DNA of 64,000 bases from Fodinicurvata halophila (GCF_042651425.1 NZ_JBHSCW010000011.1:124001-188000); one strand, 5' to 3'. Positions 30,310 to 39,922 are shown, numbered from the stretch's first letter. Numbers and translations are program-made. The notes: generated by a model from the sequence alone, not told the origin.

Positions 30310-33305
30310 GCGGATTTCGCCTGAACAGCGGCGGCCACATCGATCGCCAGCGCGAACTGCGCTTCACCTTCGACGGCCACCCCCTGAGCGGTTACGCGGG
30401 AGACACGCTGGCTTCGGCCCTGCTGGCCAACGGACAGAAGACCGTGGCGCGCAGCTTCAAGTACCACCGCCGCCGCGGCATCTATGCCGCCGGCTCGGAC
30501 GAACCCAATGCCCTGGTCGGCCTGCGCCATGGCGCGCGACACGAACCGAACTGCCGTGCAACCGGCGTTGAACTCTACGACGGCCTGACGGCGGAGAGCC
30601 AGAATCGTTGGCCCAGCCTCGACTTCGATCTGGGTGCCATGAATGGCCTCTTCTCGCCATTCTTCGTGGCCGGTTTCTATTACAAGACCTTCATGGGCCC
30701 GACCCGCCATGCCTGGATGTTCTACGAGAAGCTCATCCGCAAGGCTGCCGGCATGGGCGAGGCCTCCCTGGAGCCGGATCCCGACCGCTATGACACGCGC
30801 CATGCCTGGTGTGACGTTCTGGTGGTGGGCGCCGGCCCAGCCGGCCTGGCTGCCGCAAGGGCAGCCGCAACTTCAGGCGCAAAGGTCCTGATTGCCGACG
30901 AGTCGCCCGATCCCGGCGGGTCCCTTCTGAGCGAAACCACAGAGCTGGATGGAAAGACAGGCTACGAGTGGGCCCGCCGGGAAATTCAGGTGCTGACGGA
31001 TCAGCACGGTGTCGACTACCTGCCGCGTACAACCGTCTATGGCTACTACGACGACAACATCCTGGGCGCAGTGGAACGCGTCAGCGACCATCATCCCCTG
31101 CCCCGCGCCGGACAGCCGCGCCATCGCCACTGGATCATCAAGGCACGGCGCGTGGTGCTGGCCACCGGTGCTCTGGAGCGCCCGCTGGTCTTTGGCAACA
31201 ACGATCTGCCCGGTGTCATGCTGTCCGGGGCGGTGCGTGACTATGCCAACCGTTACGGCGTTGCCGCCGGTCGCAACATCCTGGTCGCCACCACCAACGA
31301 CAGCGGCTACCGTACCGCCATCGACCTGGCTCGGGCGGGCGTTAGAATCGCTTGCCTGGCGGATGGCCGCCGCGAACCGCCAGCCGACCTGGTGGCCGAG
31401 GCGGAATCGCTGGCAATTCCCGTGCGCTCCGGCAGCACCGTCCTGGCGGCGGAAGGCCGGAAAGCCGTGACGAGCGCCGTTCTGACGGAACTTGATGACG
31501 ACGGACGCCCACGCGGAAAACAGGACAGCATCCAGGCCGACTGCCTGGCCGTCAGTGGTGGCTGGAGCCCGGTCATCCACCTGACGGCCCAGGCGGGCGG
31601 CAAGCCACGCTACGACGAGGAACGCGGTCAGTTCATGCCGGGCGAGGCCCTACAGGACTGGAGTGCCGCCGGCGCTCTTGGCGGTGCGGACAGCCTGGCC
31701 GACGCCTGGGAGCAAGGTGAGCAGGCCGGTGGCCGTGCCGCCGAGGCCTGCGGCCTGACACCGGCTGCGACATCAGGACGTCCCGACGGCCTGGAAAATC
31801 GCAAGCCCGGTCTCACACGCCTGCTCTTCCAAGTCGAAGGCGGCAAGGGCAAGGCCTTCGTGGACCTGCAGCATGACGTCACCGCACGGGACGTGAAGCT
31901 GGCGCACCAGGAAGGCTTCGTCTCGGTCGAGCACCTGAAGCGCTACACCACGCTCGGCATGGCTTGCGACCAGGGAAAGACCAGCAACATCAACGGGCTG
32001 GGCATGATGGCCTCGCTGCTGGACGTGCCACTGGATGTCGCCGGCACGACCCGATTCCGCCCGCCCTACACACCGGTTTCGCTCGGCGCCCTGGCAGGCC
32101 GGGCCACCGGTTCGAACCTGCGCCCCCTGCGCCGCACCCCGCTGCACGACTGGCACGTGGCGAATGGCGGCATCATGGTGGAGGTCGGCCTGTGGCAGCG
32201 CCCGCGCGCCTATCCGCAGCAGGGGGAAAGCCTAACCCAGGCCATACGTCGTGAAGCGCGCGCTGTTCGTGAAAAGGTCGGAATGACCGATGTCTCCACC
32301 CTGGGCAAGATCGAGATCAAGGGGCCGGATGCCGCTGACTTCCTCGATCGTGTCTACTCCAACCGCATGGGCAACCTGAAGGTCGGCCGCGCTCGCTATG
32401 GCCTTATGCTGCGAACCGATGGGATGGTCTTCGACGACGGCACGCTCTGGCGTATGGAGGAGAACCGCTATCTCATGACCACCACCACCGGCAACGCCGG
32501 AGGTGTCATGAAACACCTGGAGTTCCTGCTGGCCGCCGTCTGGCCAGAGATGAAGGTTCACATCACTTCGGTCAGCGATCTGTGGAGCGGCTGCGCCATC
32601 GCGGGACCGAACAGCCGTGCCGTGCTGCAGCGCTGCGTCACCGGTCTCGACCTGTCCAACGAAGCCCTGCGCCCGATGGACGTGAAGGCAGCGGAGATCG
32701 ATGGTGCTCCGGTCTGGATCGCGCGGCTCAGCTATTCCGGCGAGCTGGCCTACGAGGTCTACACGCCCGCCTCGCACGGCGAAGCGGTCTGGACACACCT
32801 GCTGGAAAGCGGACGACAAGATGGCATCACGCCTTACGGCCTGGAAGCCCTGGGCTCCTTGCGTATCGAGAAGGGACACGTCGCCGGCCCTGAACTGGAC
32901 GGGCGCACGACAGCCGACGACTTGGGGCTGGGTGGCCTGATGTCCAAGAAGAAGCATTTCCTTGGCGAGGCCCTGTCCAAACGCGAAGCCCTGCTGGAAG
33001 CCGACCGCCCCCAGCTGGTCGGGCTGGTGTCCAGCACCGGGCAGCCGATTCCGCCGGGCGCACAGCTGCTGGACAACCAGGCGGCACGCGACGGCACGCC
33101 GCCGCAGGATGCCCAGGGGCATGTCTCCTCGCCCACCTATGGCGCCGCGCTTGGCAACTATATTGCTCTGGCCTTGCTGCGCAACGGACGGGCCCGCCAC
33201 GGCGAGGACCTCACGGCCGCCTCCCCTCTCACCGGTGAGAGCGTGCCCGTTGTCGTCGTCAGTCCCCACTTCTACGATCCCGAAGGAGCCCGGATGAATG
33301 CCTGA
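30306..33305 (+). CDS. soxA: Sarcosine oxidase subunit alpha
   Basis: Large subunit of 999 residues that binds NAD+ and tetrahydrofolate. The N-terminal ~110 residues form a ferredoxin-like domain (FTFDGHPLSGYAGDTLASAL). The NAD domain begins with DVLVVGAGPAGLAAARAAA (~175) and has a second dinucleotide loop near residue 320. The C-terminal ~400 residues are a GcvT-like folate-binding domain (DVSTLGKIEIKGPDAADFLD, IARLSYSGELAYEVYTP), which turns the released formaldehyde into methylene-THF. It overlaps soxD by 4 bases and soxG by 8 bases. This places one-carbon units on folate, the same pool served by Fhs at the left edge. Confidence 0.97.
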   Translation: MSGFRLNSGGHIDRQRELRFTFDGHPLSGYAGDTLASALLANGQKTVARSFKYHRRRGIYAAGSDEPNALVGLRHGARHEPNCRATGVELYDGLTAESQNRWPSLDFDLGAMNGLFSPFFVAGFYYKTFMGPTRHAWMFYEKLIRKAAGMGEASLEPDPDRYDTRHAWCDVLVVGAGPAGLAAARAAATSGAKVLIADESPDPGGSLLSETTELDGKTGYEWARREIQVLTDQHGVDYLPRTTVYGYYDDNILGAVERVSDHHPLPRAGQPRHRHWIIKARRVVLATGALERPLVFGNNDLPGVMLSGAVRDYANRYGVAAGRNILVATTNDSGYRTAIDLARAGVRIACLADGRREPPADLVAEAESLAIPVRSGSTVLAAEGRKAVTSAVLTELDDDGRPRGKQDSIQADCLAVSGGWSPVIHLTAQAGGKPRYDEERGQFMPGEALQDWSAAGALGGADSLADAWEQGEQAGGRAAEACGLTPAATSGRPDGLENRKPGLTRLLFQVEGGKGKAFVDLQHDVTARDVKLAHQEGFVSVEHLKRYTTLGMACDQGKTSNINGLGMMASLLDVPLDVAGTTRFRPPYTPVSLGALAGRATGSNLRPLRRTPLHDWHVANGGIMVEVGLWQRPRAYPQQGESLTQAIRREARAVREKVGMTDVSTLGKIEIKGPDAADFLDRVYSNRMGNLKVGRARYGLMLRTDGMVFDDGTLWRMEENRYLMTTTTGNAGGVMKHLEFLLAAVWPEMKVHITSVSDLWSGCAIAGPNSRAVLQRCVTGLDLSNEALRPMDVKAAEIDGAPVWIARLSYSGELAYEVYTPASHGEAVWTHLLESGRQDGITPYGLEALGSLRIEKGHVAGPELDGRTTADDLGLGGLMSKKKHFLGEALSKREALLEADRPQLVGLVSSTGQPIPPGAQLLDNQAARDGTPPQDAQGHVSSPTYGAALGNYIALALLRNGRARHGEDLTAASPLTGESVPVVVVSPHFYDPEGARMNA

Positions 33306-33873
33306 GGCCTCGCGTACCATCCTGAAGCGCTTTCCCAGCGACGCGGTAGCGGACACCCTGCTGCAGCTGCGACTGGAGGTGCCTCACTCCCTGTTGCAAT
33401 GCATGGCCTGGCCTGGACATAAGGACGCCCTGACAGGGCACCTGAAACAGACACTGCCGTCGCTGTCCTGGCCCGACCCCGGACAGCTGCAGGAGCTGTC
33501 TGAAGGCGGACTTGTCTTCTCGACGGCGCCCGGCAGCGCCATGCTGCTGGACCTGGGCGCGGAGAACGCTCGCCAGCTTGTCAGCAACACACCCATGGAC
33601 TCGGGATCGATCTTCGACCAGAGCGAGTCGCGCCTTCTGCTCGACATGCAGGGTACGGGGGTCCGCGGAGTTCTGGCCAGTGGCCTGACGGTCAACTTCG
33701 CCGCCTGGCCGGAGCGCTGTGCCGCGGCCACGATGCTCGATCATATCGACATCACGGTCTTGCGCAGACAGACCGACCACTTCAACCTGCTGGTAACCAG
33801 AAGCTATGCCCAGTCGCTGTGGGACTGGGTCTACGAGAGTGGATCGAATTTCCTTGCCCGCCAGGGCAGCTGA
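33298..33873 (+). CDS. soxG: Sarcosine oxidase subunit gamma
   Basis: Structural gamma subunit, 191 residues, last in the soxBDAG operon. It overlaps soxA by 8 bases. It belongs to the GcvT-like fold without a folate site; recognisable parts are LLDLGAENARQLVSNT, GVRGVLASGLTVNF and the C-terminal THFNLLVTRSYAQSLWDWV-type stretch (DHFNLLVTRSYAQSLWDW). It stabilises the complex around the beta subunit. The sequence is complete and ends 52 bases before the LysR gene, which runs in the same direction and may belong to the same transcript. Confidence 0.95.
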   Translation: MPEASRTILKRFPSDAVADTLLQLRLEVPHSLLQCMAWPGHKDALTGHLKQTLPSLSWPDPGQLQELSEGGLVFSTAPGSAMLLDLGAENARQLVSNTPMDSGSIFDQSESRLLLDMQGTGVRGVLASGLTVNFAAWPERCAAATMLDHIDITVLRRQTDHFNLLVTRSYAQSLWDWVYESGSNFLARQGS

Positions 33874-33928
33874 GGCCTAGAGAGATCCCGAAGCCGCGCC
33901 CCGCGGACTGCAATGGGCGGAGTATGAC

Positions 33929-34927
33929 ATGGAACTGCCGCACGGCTTTGACCTGCGCAGCCTTCGGGTTTTCCAGATCGTCGTCGAAGCCGGCGGCATG
34001 AGTGCGGCGGCCCGGCGTCTCTCGCTGACCCAGTCCACCGTCTCTCAGACCATCTCGAACCTCGAGGCAGCCCTGGAGACACGCCTCTTCGACCGGGACA
34101 CCCGCCCCCTTGCCATGACCTCGGCCGGCGAGGAACTCTACGAGGCCACGCGACAGATTCTGCAGAAGGCCGCCGAGGCACTCGAGACAACACGCAGTGG
34201 CCATGACCAGGCGGGTCTCAGTTCGCTTACCTTCGCCATGGTGGAAAGCTTTGCCAACAGCATTGGTCCGCTGCTGCTGCATGACTGCATGCATCTGGCG
34301 CGGCGTTGGCGTATCTGGTCCGGAATCTCGCCGGACCACCAGCACTCGCTGATGACGCACGGCGTCGACATCGCTGTGATTGCCGGGGATGAACTGGACA
34401 CCGTGGAAGGCCTGGAGCGTCATCTCCTGCTCAGCGAACCCTTCGTGCTGGTCTTTCCCGCGGACTTTCCCAACCCCGTGGATCACCTGCAGCCGATCGA
34501 GGAGTTGCCCTTCCTGCGCTATTCCCTGCGCAGTGCCATCGGCCGTCATATCGAGCGGCAGATCAACCGCCTGCGCCTGGACCTGCCCGCCTTTGCCGAA
34601 TTCGACACGGCCACGGGCCACCTGGCGGCCGTGGCCAATGGCATGGGCTGGAGCCTGACCACCCCGCTCTGCCTGCTGCAGGAATCCCATCAGCTGCCGC
34701 ACCTCCAGGTGATCCGTCTGGCCCGCGGCGGCTTCTCGCGCCGCCTCACCCTGATGGCCCGCAAGGGCGAACTCGGTCAGATACCGGAACGCCTGGCCGT
34801 CGCTGCCCGTCGTCGGCTGCACGAACGCTTCGGTGTGGCATTCGGCCAGGACTACGCCTGGCTTCTGGAAAGCTGCCGCATACCGAGTGAAGCTGTGAAG
34901 ACACAGGACCCTGCGGGACAGACTTAG
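33929..34927 (+). CDS. LysR family transcriptional regulator
   Basis: A 332-residue LysR-type regulator. The winged-helix DNA-binding domain spans about 6-65 (LRSLRVFQIVVEAGGMSAAA, then RRLSLTQSTVSQTISNLEA), followed by a linker helix and the substrate-binding domain to about 310. Its C-terminus ends in a polar tail. It starts 52 bases after soxG in the same direction, so sarcosine catabolism or a methylated amine is the natural guess for what it senses. No promoter of its own is obvious in the gap. LysR proteins normally regulate divergent genes, so this tandem placement is slightly unusual. Confidence 0.94.
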   Translation: MELPHGFDLRSLRVFQIVVEAGGMSAAARRLSLTQSTVSQTISNLEAALETRLFDRDTRPLAMTSAGEELYEATRQILQKAAEALETTRSGHDQAGLSSLTFAMVESFANSIGPLLLHDCMHLARRWRIWSGISPDHQHSLMTHGVDIAVIAGDELDTVEGLERHLLLSEPFVLVFPADFPNPVDHLQPIEELPFLRYSLRSAIGRHIERQINRLRLDLPAFAEFDTATGHLAAVANGMGWSLTTPLCLLQESHQLPHLQVIRLARGGFSRRLTLMARKGELGQIPERLAVAARRRLHERFGVAFGQDYAWLLESCRIPSEAVKTQDPAGQT

Positions 34928-35065
34928 AGCGGTCGCTTGATTGGAGGCCCATCCATCGAAGGGGCGCTCTTCGTGTCCAACGACAGCAGACACACTCTCA
35001 GCCAAAGGGGAGCTGCAGACAGCGGGAATGCGTAGCCTTGTATCCTGAGTTAGAAATGGCCCTTG

Positions 35066-35524
35066 ATGACGGATGACACCCAGCCCTTCTGGAAGCGGAA
35101 GACCCTGGCCGAGATGACCGAGGCCGAGTGGGAATCGTTGTGTGACGGCTGCGGGAAGTGCTGCCTGAACAAGCTCCAGGACCCGGACGATGGCGAGATC
35201 GTTCACACCGACGTGGCATGCAAGCTCCTGGAGCTCGGCAGTTGCCGCTGCAGCAGCTACGAGAACAGGCGGACGTACGTGCCCGATTGCATCAGCCTGA
35301 CCCCGGAGAGCGTGCGGGAATTGTCATGGCTGCCGCCCACCTGTGCCTATCGTCTCATTGACGAGGGCAAGGACCTCTATGACTGGCACCCGCTCGTCAG
35401 CGGGCGTGCCGAAAGCGTGCATGAGGCCGGTATTTCCGCCCGGGGGCGCATCGTCTCGGAAAGGGATGTCCCCGAGACGAACTGGGAGGAACATATCGTT
35501 GCCTGGCCCGCGGAGGAGGACTGA
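35066..35524 (+). CDS. YcgN family cysteine cluster protein
   Basis: A 152-residue member of the YcgN/UPF0260 family. The conserved cysteines are CDGCGKCCLNKLQDP near the N-terminus, then CKLLELGSCRCSSYENR and the later PDC and PPTCAYRL, a pattern likely to bind a metal or an Fe-S/zinc site; function unestablished. Homologs begin MAEHPFWRQKTL, so the ATG at 35066 (MTDDTQPFWKRKTLAEM) is the best start; a TTG lies one codon earlier. The length matches the ~150-residue family. It stands alone and converges on the tartrate dehydrogenase gene, 119 bases away. Confidence 0.92.
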   Translation: MTDDTQPFWKRKTLAEMTEAEWESLCDGCGKCCLNKLQDPDDGEIVHTDVACKLLELGSCRCSSYENRRTYVPDCISLTPESVRELSWLPPTCAYRLIDEGKDLYDWHPLVSGRAESVHEAGISARGRIVSERDVPETNWEEHIVAWPAEED

Positions 35525-35643
35525 GCCCTTCGACCCTAAATCTCCTGCCGAGGCCCGTCGGCGAGAGTGGATCAAGATCGCTTTGAAGCACAAGGCCTCA
35601 AACTGACACCGTGAATCCGCTCTCACTTCAATGTGAAGTTGCT

Positions 35644-36717
35644 CTACAGGGACATTCGTGCCGCGGATTCCGCAATGGCATAACCGAATTCCTGGGTGGT
35701 GGCATTGCCGCCCATATCAGGCGTGCGGACCTCGCTTTCCGCCAGCACGGTCTCGAAAGCCCGCTCCACGAGACGCGCCGCATCCGTTTCTCCCAGATGG
35801 TCCAGCATCATGGCTCCCGACCAGATCTGACCGATGGGGTTGGCAATCCCCTTGCCGGCGATGTCCGGGGCCGAGCCGTGTACCGGCTCGAACATGGACG
35901 GGTACTCCTTCTCGGGATTGAGATTGGCCGAAGGCGCGATGCCGATGGTGCCGGTGGCGGCCGGCCCCAGGTCCGAGAGGATGTCACCGAACAGGTTGCT
36001 GCCCACCACCACGTCGAACCAGTCCGGATTGCGCACGAAGTGGGCCGTCAGGATATCGATATGAAACTTGTCGGTGGTTACGTCGGGATAGGCCTTGGCC
36101 ATTTCTTCGAAGCGCTCATCCCAGTACGGCATGGTATGAATGATGCCGTTCGACTTGGTTGCCGAGGTCACGTGTTTCCTGTGCCGCTGCTGTGCCAGCT
36201 CGAAGGCATACTTCAGCGCACGGTCAACGCCCTTGCGGGTGAAGATGCTTTCCTGAACGGCCACCTCCTCGTCGGTACCGGCATAGAGGCGCCCGCCGAT
36301 TTCGGAATATTCTCCCTCATTGTTCTCGCGGACGATGTAGAAATCGATCTCTCCCGGACTGCGGTTGGCCAGCGGCGAGAACACGCCATGCAGAAGTCGA
36401 ACGGGCCGCAGGTTGATGTACTGGCGGAAATGACGCCGGATCGGAATCAGCAGTCCCCAGAGCGAGACGTGATCCGGCACTCCGGGAAACCCGACGGCCC
36501 CCAGGAAGATCGCATCGTGATCGGCAATCTGATCCAGGCCGTCCTCGGGCATCATGCGGCCGGTCTGCTTGTAGAGCTCACAGCTCCAGTCGAAATGATC
36601 CCACTGGAACTCGATCCCGTAGCGCGCGCCGGCGACCTCAAGCACCCGGATCCCTTCATCCATGACTTCCTTGCCGATTCCGTCTCCGGGAATCACGGCA
36701 ATGCGGTATTTGGCCAT
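35644..36717 (-). CDS. Tartrate dehydrogenase / D-malate dehydrogenase (decarboxylating)
   Basis: NAD-dependent beta-decarboxylating dehydrogenase of 357 residues, in the family of isopropylmalate and isocitrate dehydrogenases. It begins AKYRIAVIPGDGIGKEVMDEG and has the substrate-binding stretch IPIRRHFRQYINLRPVRL with arginines, IVRENNEGEYS, and the metal/NAD motifs NLFGDILSDLGPA and EPVHGSAPDIAGKGIANP. The RENNEGEYSEIGG version fits the TtuC/D-malate branch, which handles tartrate, D-malate and related acids. The ATG at 36717 follows GGAGGAG at 36725-36731. It is a single-gene unit, with no tartrate transporter beside it. Confidence 0.94.
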   Translation of the reverse strand: MAKYRIAVIPGDGIGKEVMDEGIRVLEVAGARYGIEFQWDHFDWSCELYKQTGRMMPEDGLDQIADHDAIFLGAVGFPGVPDHVSLWGLLIPIRRHFRQYINLRPVRLLHGVFSPLANRSPGEIDFYIVRENNEGEYSEIGGRLYAGTDEEVAVQESIFTRKGVDRALKYAFELAQQRHRKHVTSATKSNGIIHTMPYWDERFEEMAKAYPDVTTDKFHIDILTAHFVRNPDWFDVVVGSNLFGDILSDLGPAATGTIGIAPSANLNPEKEYPSMFEPVHGSAPDIAGKGIANPIGQIWSGAMMLDHLGETDAARLVERAFETVLAESEVRTPDMGGNATTQEFGYAIAESAARMSL

Positions 36718-37015
36718 AGGGGCATCTCCTCCATATTCCGTTGGGCGCAACTTTCACGAAGGACCCCGGGTAAATCAAGAACCGGCTTGGTGGAAAAATA
36801 GCACGGACAGCCCTTTTCCACGTGCGAGCGCACAAAGGTCTTGACGGCTTCCCCATTTTGTCGCTTTATGCAGCTTGCAATCTGAGTTTTGGCCATTGCT
36901 ACCGGCGTTTCTCATCGAGGCCCCTTCAAGCTATCCAAAAATCGAGGTTGTGCGCGGCGGCCGCCAACGGGCGAGCTGTCTGATTAGTAATCGCGTACAT
37001 TAAGGAGGCCTAGAC
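36718..37015. other. Intergenic region upstream of the cold-shock gene
   Basis: 298 bases between divergent starts. The part near the cold-shock gene (about 36900-37015) may be a long 5' untranslated leader, as in many cspA genes; it ends in TAAGGAGGCC before the ATG. Small open frames on the minus strand (36656-36896) lack any similarity. No strong hairpin or known riboswitch was seen. Confidence 0.45.
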
Positions 37016-37219
37016 ATGGCTAGCGGTACGGTAAAATGGTTCAACACCACCAAGGGCTACGGCTTCATTCAGCCGAACGACGGAGCTGCGGACGTGTTCG
37101 TCCACATCAGCGCTGTCGAGCGCGCAGGCCTGAACAGCCTGAATGAAGGCCAGAAGGTCAGCTACGAGATCGTGACGGAGCGCGGCAAGAAGGCCGCTGC
37201 CAACCTTCAGGTCGAGTAA
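37016..37219 (+). CDS. Cold-shock protein (CspA family)
   Basis: Single cold-shock domain, 67 residues, the standard size for these small RNA chaperones. Both RNA-binding motifs are present: KGYGFIQP (RNP1, 16-23) and DVFVHIS (RNP2, about 30-36), and the start MASGTVKWFNTTKGYG is family-typical. A perfect AAGGAGG ribosome site precedes the ATG. It is monocistronic, with a strong intrinsic terminator 36 bases after the stop. Whether it is cold-induced or constitutive cannot be told from sequence. Confidence 0.97.
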   Translation: MASGTVKWFNTTKGYGFIQPNDGAADVFVHISAVERAGLNSLNEGQKVSYEIVTERGKKAAANLQVE

Positions 37220-37255
37220 GTGATCCGAAGATACGGCATCAAAACCGTATAGAAG

Positions 37256-37286
37256 AACGGCGGCCCTTCGGGCCGCCGTTTTTTAT
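37256..37286 (+). terminator. Intrinsic terminator of the cold-shock gene
   Basis: An 11-bp perfect GC-rich stem (37256-37266 with 37270-37280) with a tight loop, followed by TTTTTTATTG. Textbook Rho-independent terminator on the plus strand. Confidence 0.95.
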
Positions 37287-37639
37287 TGTGCGTCTGCCAT
37301 GAGTGTAATCGGCCTGTGGGCGGACTTGAGAGATCGCCCCCGGCTACACCAACCGTCAAGTGGGGCCGCACCGGTCGGTCAAAGCAGTTAAAGTCGGTCA
37401 GGCTTGTGCTTCTGCAAGCCTGACGCCTGATGTCCCTTTTCCGGTTCGGCACAGTCGCTTTCGCGCTCGCGCCGTCGGCAGCATCACGTATCCGGTTCTT
37501 GGCCATCGGCTCGCGGTTTGCGCTCCACACTTCCTTCCCACATTCGGTCGCCATCACGCAGTTGCGCTTCACTTCACTCGTCATGACCTACTCATGGCAG
37601 AACCTGCGCCAGCAGGAGTGCGCCCATGCCGGGCCCACG
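37287..37639. other. Gene-poor stretch with a strong hairpin
   Basis: About 350 bases between the cold-shock terminator and the proX terminator. No frame in it resembles a protein, and no tRNA fold was found. It holds a perfect 10-bp inverted repeat (37397-37406 with 37415-37424, 8-base loop), with no T run on either strand. A small RNA or a decayed gene are both possible; I cannot decide. Confidence 0.4.
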
Positions 37640-37669
37640 AAAAAGGGGGCGGAGAAGATCTCCGCCCCC
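37640..37669 (-). terminator. Intrinsic terminator of the glycine betaine operon
   Basis: On the minus strand, a perfect 11-bp stem (37659-37669 with 37645-37655, 3-base loop) rich in G and C is followed by TTTTT. It lies 30 bases after the proX stop and ends the proV-proW-proX transcript. Confidence 0.95.
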
Positions 37670-37699
37670 AATACTCACGAGGTTTGAACGCTCCACAGC

Positions 37700-38734
37700 T
37701 CAGTTGGCTGCGGCGCGGGCCTCTTCAAGCCAACCATCGACAGTGTCGCGGTTTTCCTCGATCCACTCCTGGGCGTGACGCTTGATATCTTCTTCGCTGT
37801 CCTCGCCCTCGTTCATCTTCGCGTTCTGCGCAAAGACGGCATCAAGCGGAATGGATGCGGTTTCCAGCAGCGTGGCCGCGGCCGGATTCTCCGCGAGGAA
37901 TTCGCTGTTGGCCACCGGACGGATGTCGTTGGCTGGCCAGCCCATCTGGCAGGGGTCATCCACACAGCCTTCAACACCGGCGAGCTCCGTGGCGTCTTCC
38001 AGTTCCTTCTGCTCTTCAGGCAGATCGGGATGGTCCACTTCGATCCAGACCACATCCTCGCCTGGCGTCAGGACACCAACAGTCCAGTTCGGCGTCCAGG
38101 TGTAGAAAAGGATCGGCTCGCCGTTTTCGTAGCGGCTGATGGCATCAGCCATGGAAGCGCTGTAGCTGGCCTTGATGAGGTTGATGTGATCGCGGAGATT
38201 GTAGGCATCCATGTGATGCTCAATCACGGTCTCACAGCCCCAGCCCGGCGGACAGGCGACCATGTCGGCCTTGCCGTCACCGTTGGCGTCGAACGCTTCC
38301 TTGACCTCGTCGCGCTTGAAGTCTTCAAGGCTGGTGATGTCGTATTCCTCAGCGCTTTCCTTGTCGACGAGATAGCCCTGCAGCGCACCACCCTCGGCGA
38401 CCATGCCGATCTTCTCAGCACCATCAGAAAAGGCGTCCTCGTAGGTGTTGTGCAGCGGGAACCAGCCCTCGACCCAGAAGTCGACATCGCCCTGGGCGAC
38501 GGACTGATAGAAGGCCGGGTTGTCAAGTGTCGTGGGATCGGCAACCTCATAGCCGAGTTCACGAAGCATCTCGTTGTAAATGGCCGTTGTGAACCAGCCG
38601 GTATCCCAAGTCGGACGGGCCGGACTGACGCTCACGCCGTCACCGGGTTCGTCCTGGGCGGAAACTGCGCTCGCACCCATCACGGTGATGGCTGTCGCCA
38701 GCCCGGCGGCTTTTGCGATATCCCAGTACTTCAT
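37700..38734 (-). CDS. proX: Glycine betaine/proline betaine ABC transporter, binding protein
   Basis: Periplasmic receptor of 344 residues of the ProX/OpuAC type. Residues 1-26 are a signal peptide (AAGLATAITVMGASAVSA). The mature chain has the aromatic-rich betaine-binding segments ARPTWDTGWFTTAIYNEML, DVDFWVEGWFPLHN and ILFYTWTPNWTVGVLTPG, where tryptophans box the quaternary ammonium group. The tail is strongly acidic, in line with an export protein of a halotolerant species. It is last in proV-proW-proX, 138 bases after proW, and is followed by an intrinsic terminator. Imported betaine may serve as osmoprotectant or as a source of sarcosine. Confidence 0.95.
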   Translation of the reverse strand: MKYWDIAKAAGLATAITVMGASAVSAQDEPGDGVSVSPARPTWDTGWFTTAIYNEMLRELGYEVADPTTLDNPAFYQSVAQGDVDFWVEGWFPLHNTYEDAFSDGAEKIGMVAEGGALQGYLVDKESAEEYDITSLEDFKRDEVKEAFDANGDGKADMVACPPGWGCETVIEHHMDAYNLRDHINLIKASYSASMADAISRYENGEPILFYTWTPNWTVGVLTPGEDVVWIEVDHPDLPEEQKELEDATELAGVEGCVDDPCQMGWPANDIRPVANSEFLAENPAAATLLETASIPLDAVFAQNAKMNEGEDSEEDIKRHAQEWIEENRDTVDGWLEEARAAAN

Positions 38735-38872
38735 TTAATCCTCCTCGTTTGAAGGTTATCGGACAAGCCCGCAGCCATCCCATACTTGGCATTCCGCGAG
38801 CATAATCCGGCGTTTCCCTTGAAGAAACGCGTTTGGAACGCGGGCAGTAGGCGCCCGCTGCTCCATCTCTGT

Positions 38873-39865
38873 CTACTGCCGTTCATCGGCAGCTTGTCTG
38901 GACCTCATGAAAACGCGTTTGAGTGCGCCTGTGAAGGTCCAGTGTTCCTTTCGCTCGGATCCGCCATCACCCATGGCCTGGGTAATGCGATCCATGACAA
39001 TGGCCAACAGAACGATTCCGATGCCACCGATGGCCGCGCGCCCGACATCCAGGCGCCCCAGACCGGTGTACACCGTTTCGCCCAGGCCACCGGCGCCGAT
39101 CAGGGCGGCAATCACCACCATGGACAGCGCCAGCATAAGAGTCTGATTTAGACCCGCCATGATCGTACGCAAGGCCAAAGGCACCTGGATATCCCAGAGC
39201 ACCTGACGCCGGGTGGCCCCGAACGCGAAGCCAGCCTCGACCATTTCCGCCTGCACCTGGCGGATTCCCAGGTTGGTGAAGCGGATGATCGGGGGCAAGG
39301 CGAAGATGATGGTCGCGATCACTCCGGGCACCAGGCCGACCCCGAACAGCATGACGATGGGCACCAGGTACACGAAGGGCGGAATCGTCTGCATGATATC
39401 CAGTACGGGCCGGATACCTGTGGCGAAGCGATCGTTGCGTGCCGCGGCAATGCCCATAGGCACCCCGACGATGGTACAGAATATGACAGCCGTCAGGACC
39501 ATCGCGAAGGTGGTCATGGTGGGGTTCCACATGCCGATCAGGTCGATGAACAGCAAGGAAACCAAGGTGAATATGGCTATGTTCTTTCCGGCCACACGCC
39601 AGGCAAAAAGCGCGGCGACCAGAACAAAAAGCAGCATGGGAATCCACTGCAGGAACGCCTCCAGGTTCGTAAGCACCTGATCCACCGGCCACTGGATGGC
39701 CTGGAAGAACGGCCGGAAGTTCGGGACCAGAAAGTCCTTCACGAACCATTCGATCCAGTTATCCAACGGAAGCGTGTCATAATAGGACAGACTTAGGGAG
39801 TTCGGCAGATCCTCGATGAACCTGCCAAATGCACTGCTCTGTTCGCTTTCCGGCCCATTCGCCAT
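38873..39865 (-). CDS. proW: Glycine betaine/proline betaine ABC transporter permease
   Basis: Membrane subunit of 330 residues. A polar N-terminal extension (~1-65, including DNWIEWFVKDFLVPNFRPFFQ) resembles the ProW N-terminus, followed by about seven transmembrane helices. The coupling loop is EMVEAGFAFGATRRQVLWDIQVP, and the core segments PPFVYLVPIVMLFGVGLVPG and LNQTLMLALSMVVIAALIGAGGLG are typical of ProW/OpuAB. Middle gene of the operon, 57 bases after proV. It ends in a charged tail. Works as a homodimer with two ProV subunits. Confidence 0.95.
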   Translation of the reverse strand: MANGPESEQSSAFGRFIEDLPNSLSLSYYDTLPLDNWIEWFVKDFLVPNFRPFFQAIQWPVDQVLTNLEAFLQWIPMLLFVLVAALFAWRVAGKNIAIFTLVSLLFIDLIGMWNPTMTTFAMVLTAVIFCTIVGVPMGIAAARNDRFATGIRPVLDIMQTIPPFVYLVPIVMLFGVGLVPGVIATIIFALPPIIRFTNLGIRQVQAEMVEAGFAFGATRRQVLWDIQVPLALRTIMAGLNQTLMLALSMVVIAALIGAGGLGETVYTGLGRLDVGRAAIGGIGIVLLAIVMDRITQAMGDGGSERKEHWTFTGALKRVFMRSRQAADERQ

Positions 39866-39922
39866 AACTCGTAATTCTCCGGCTTTATTGTCTTGCGCAA
39901 AGTCGCTCTTGGATAAACCAGC

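Noticed and set aside
35525..35606. Short coding-like tail after the YcgN gene (EPFDPKSPAEARRREWIKIA...)
   Set aside because: It looks protein-like, but has no start of its own and the YcgN protein already has the family length; probably chance.
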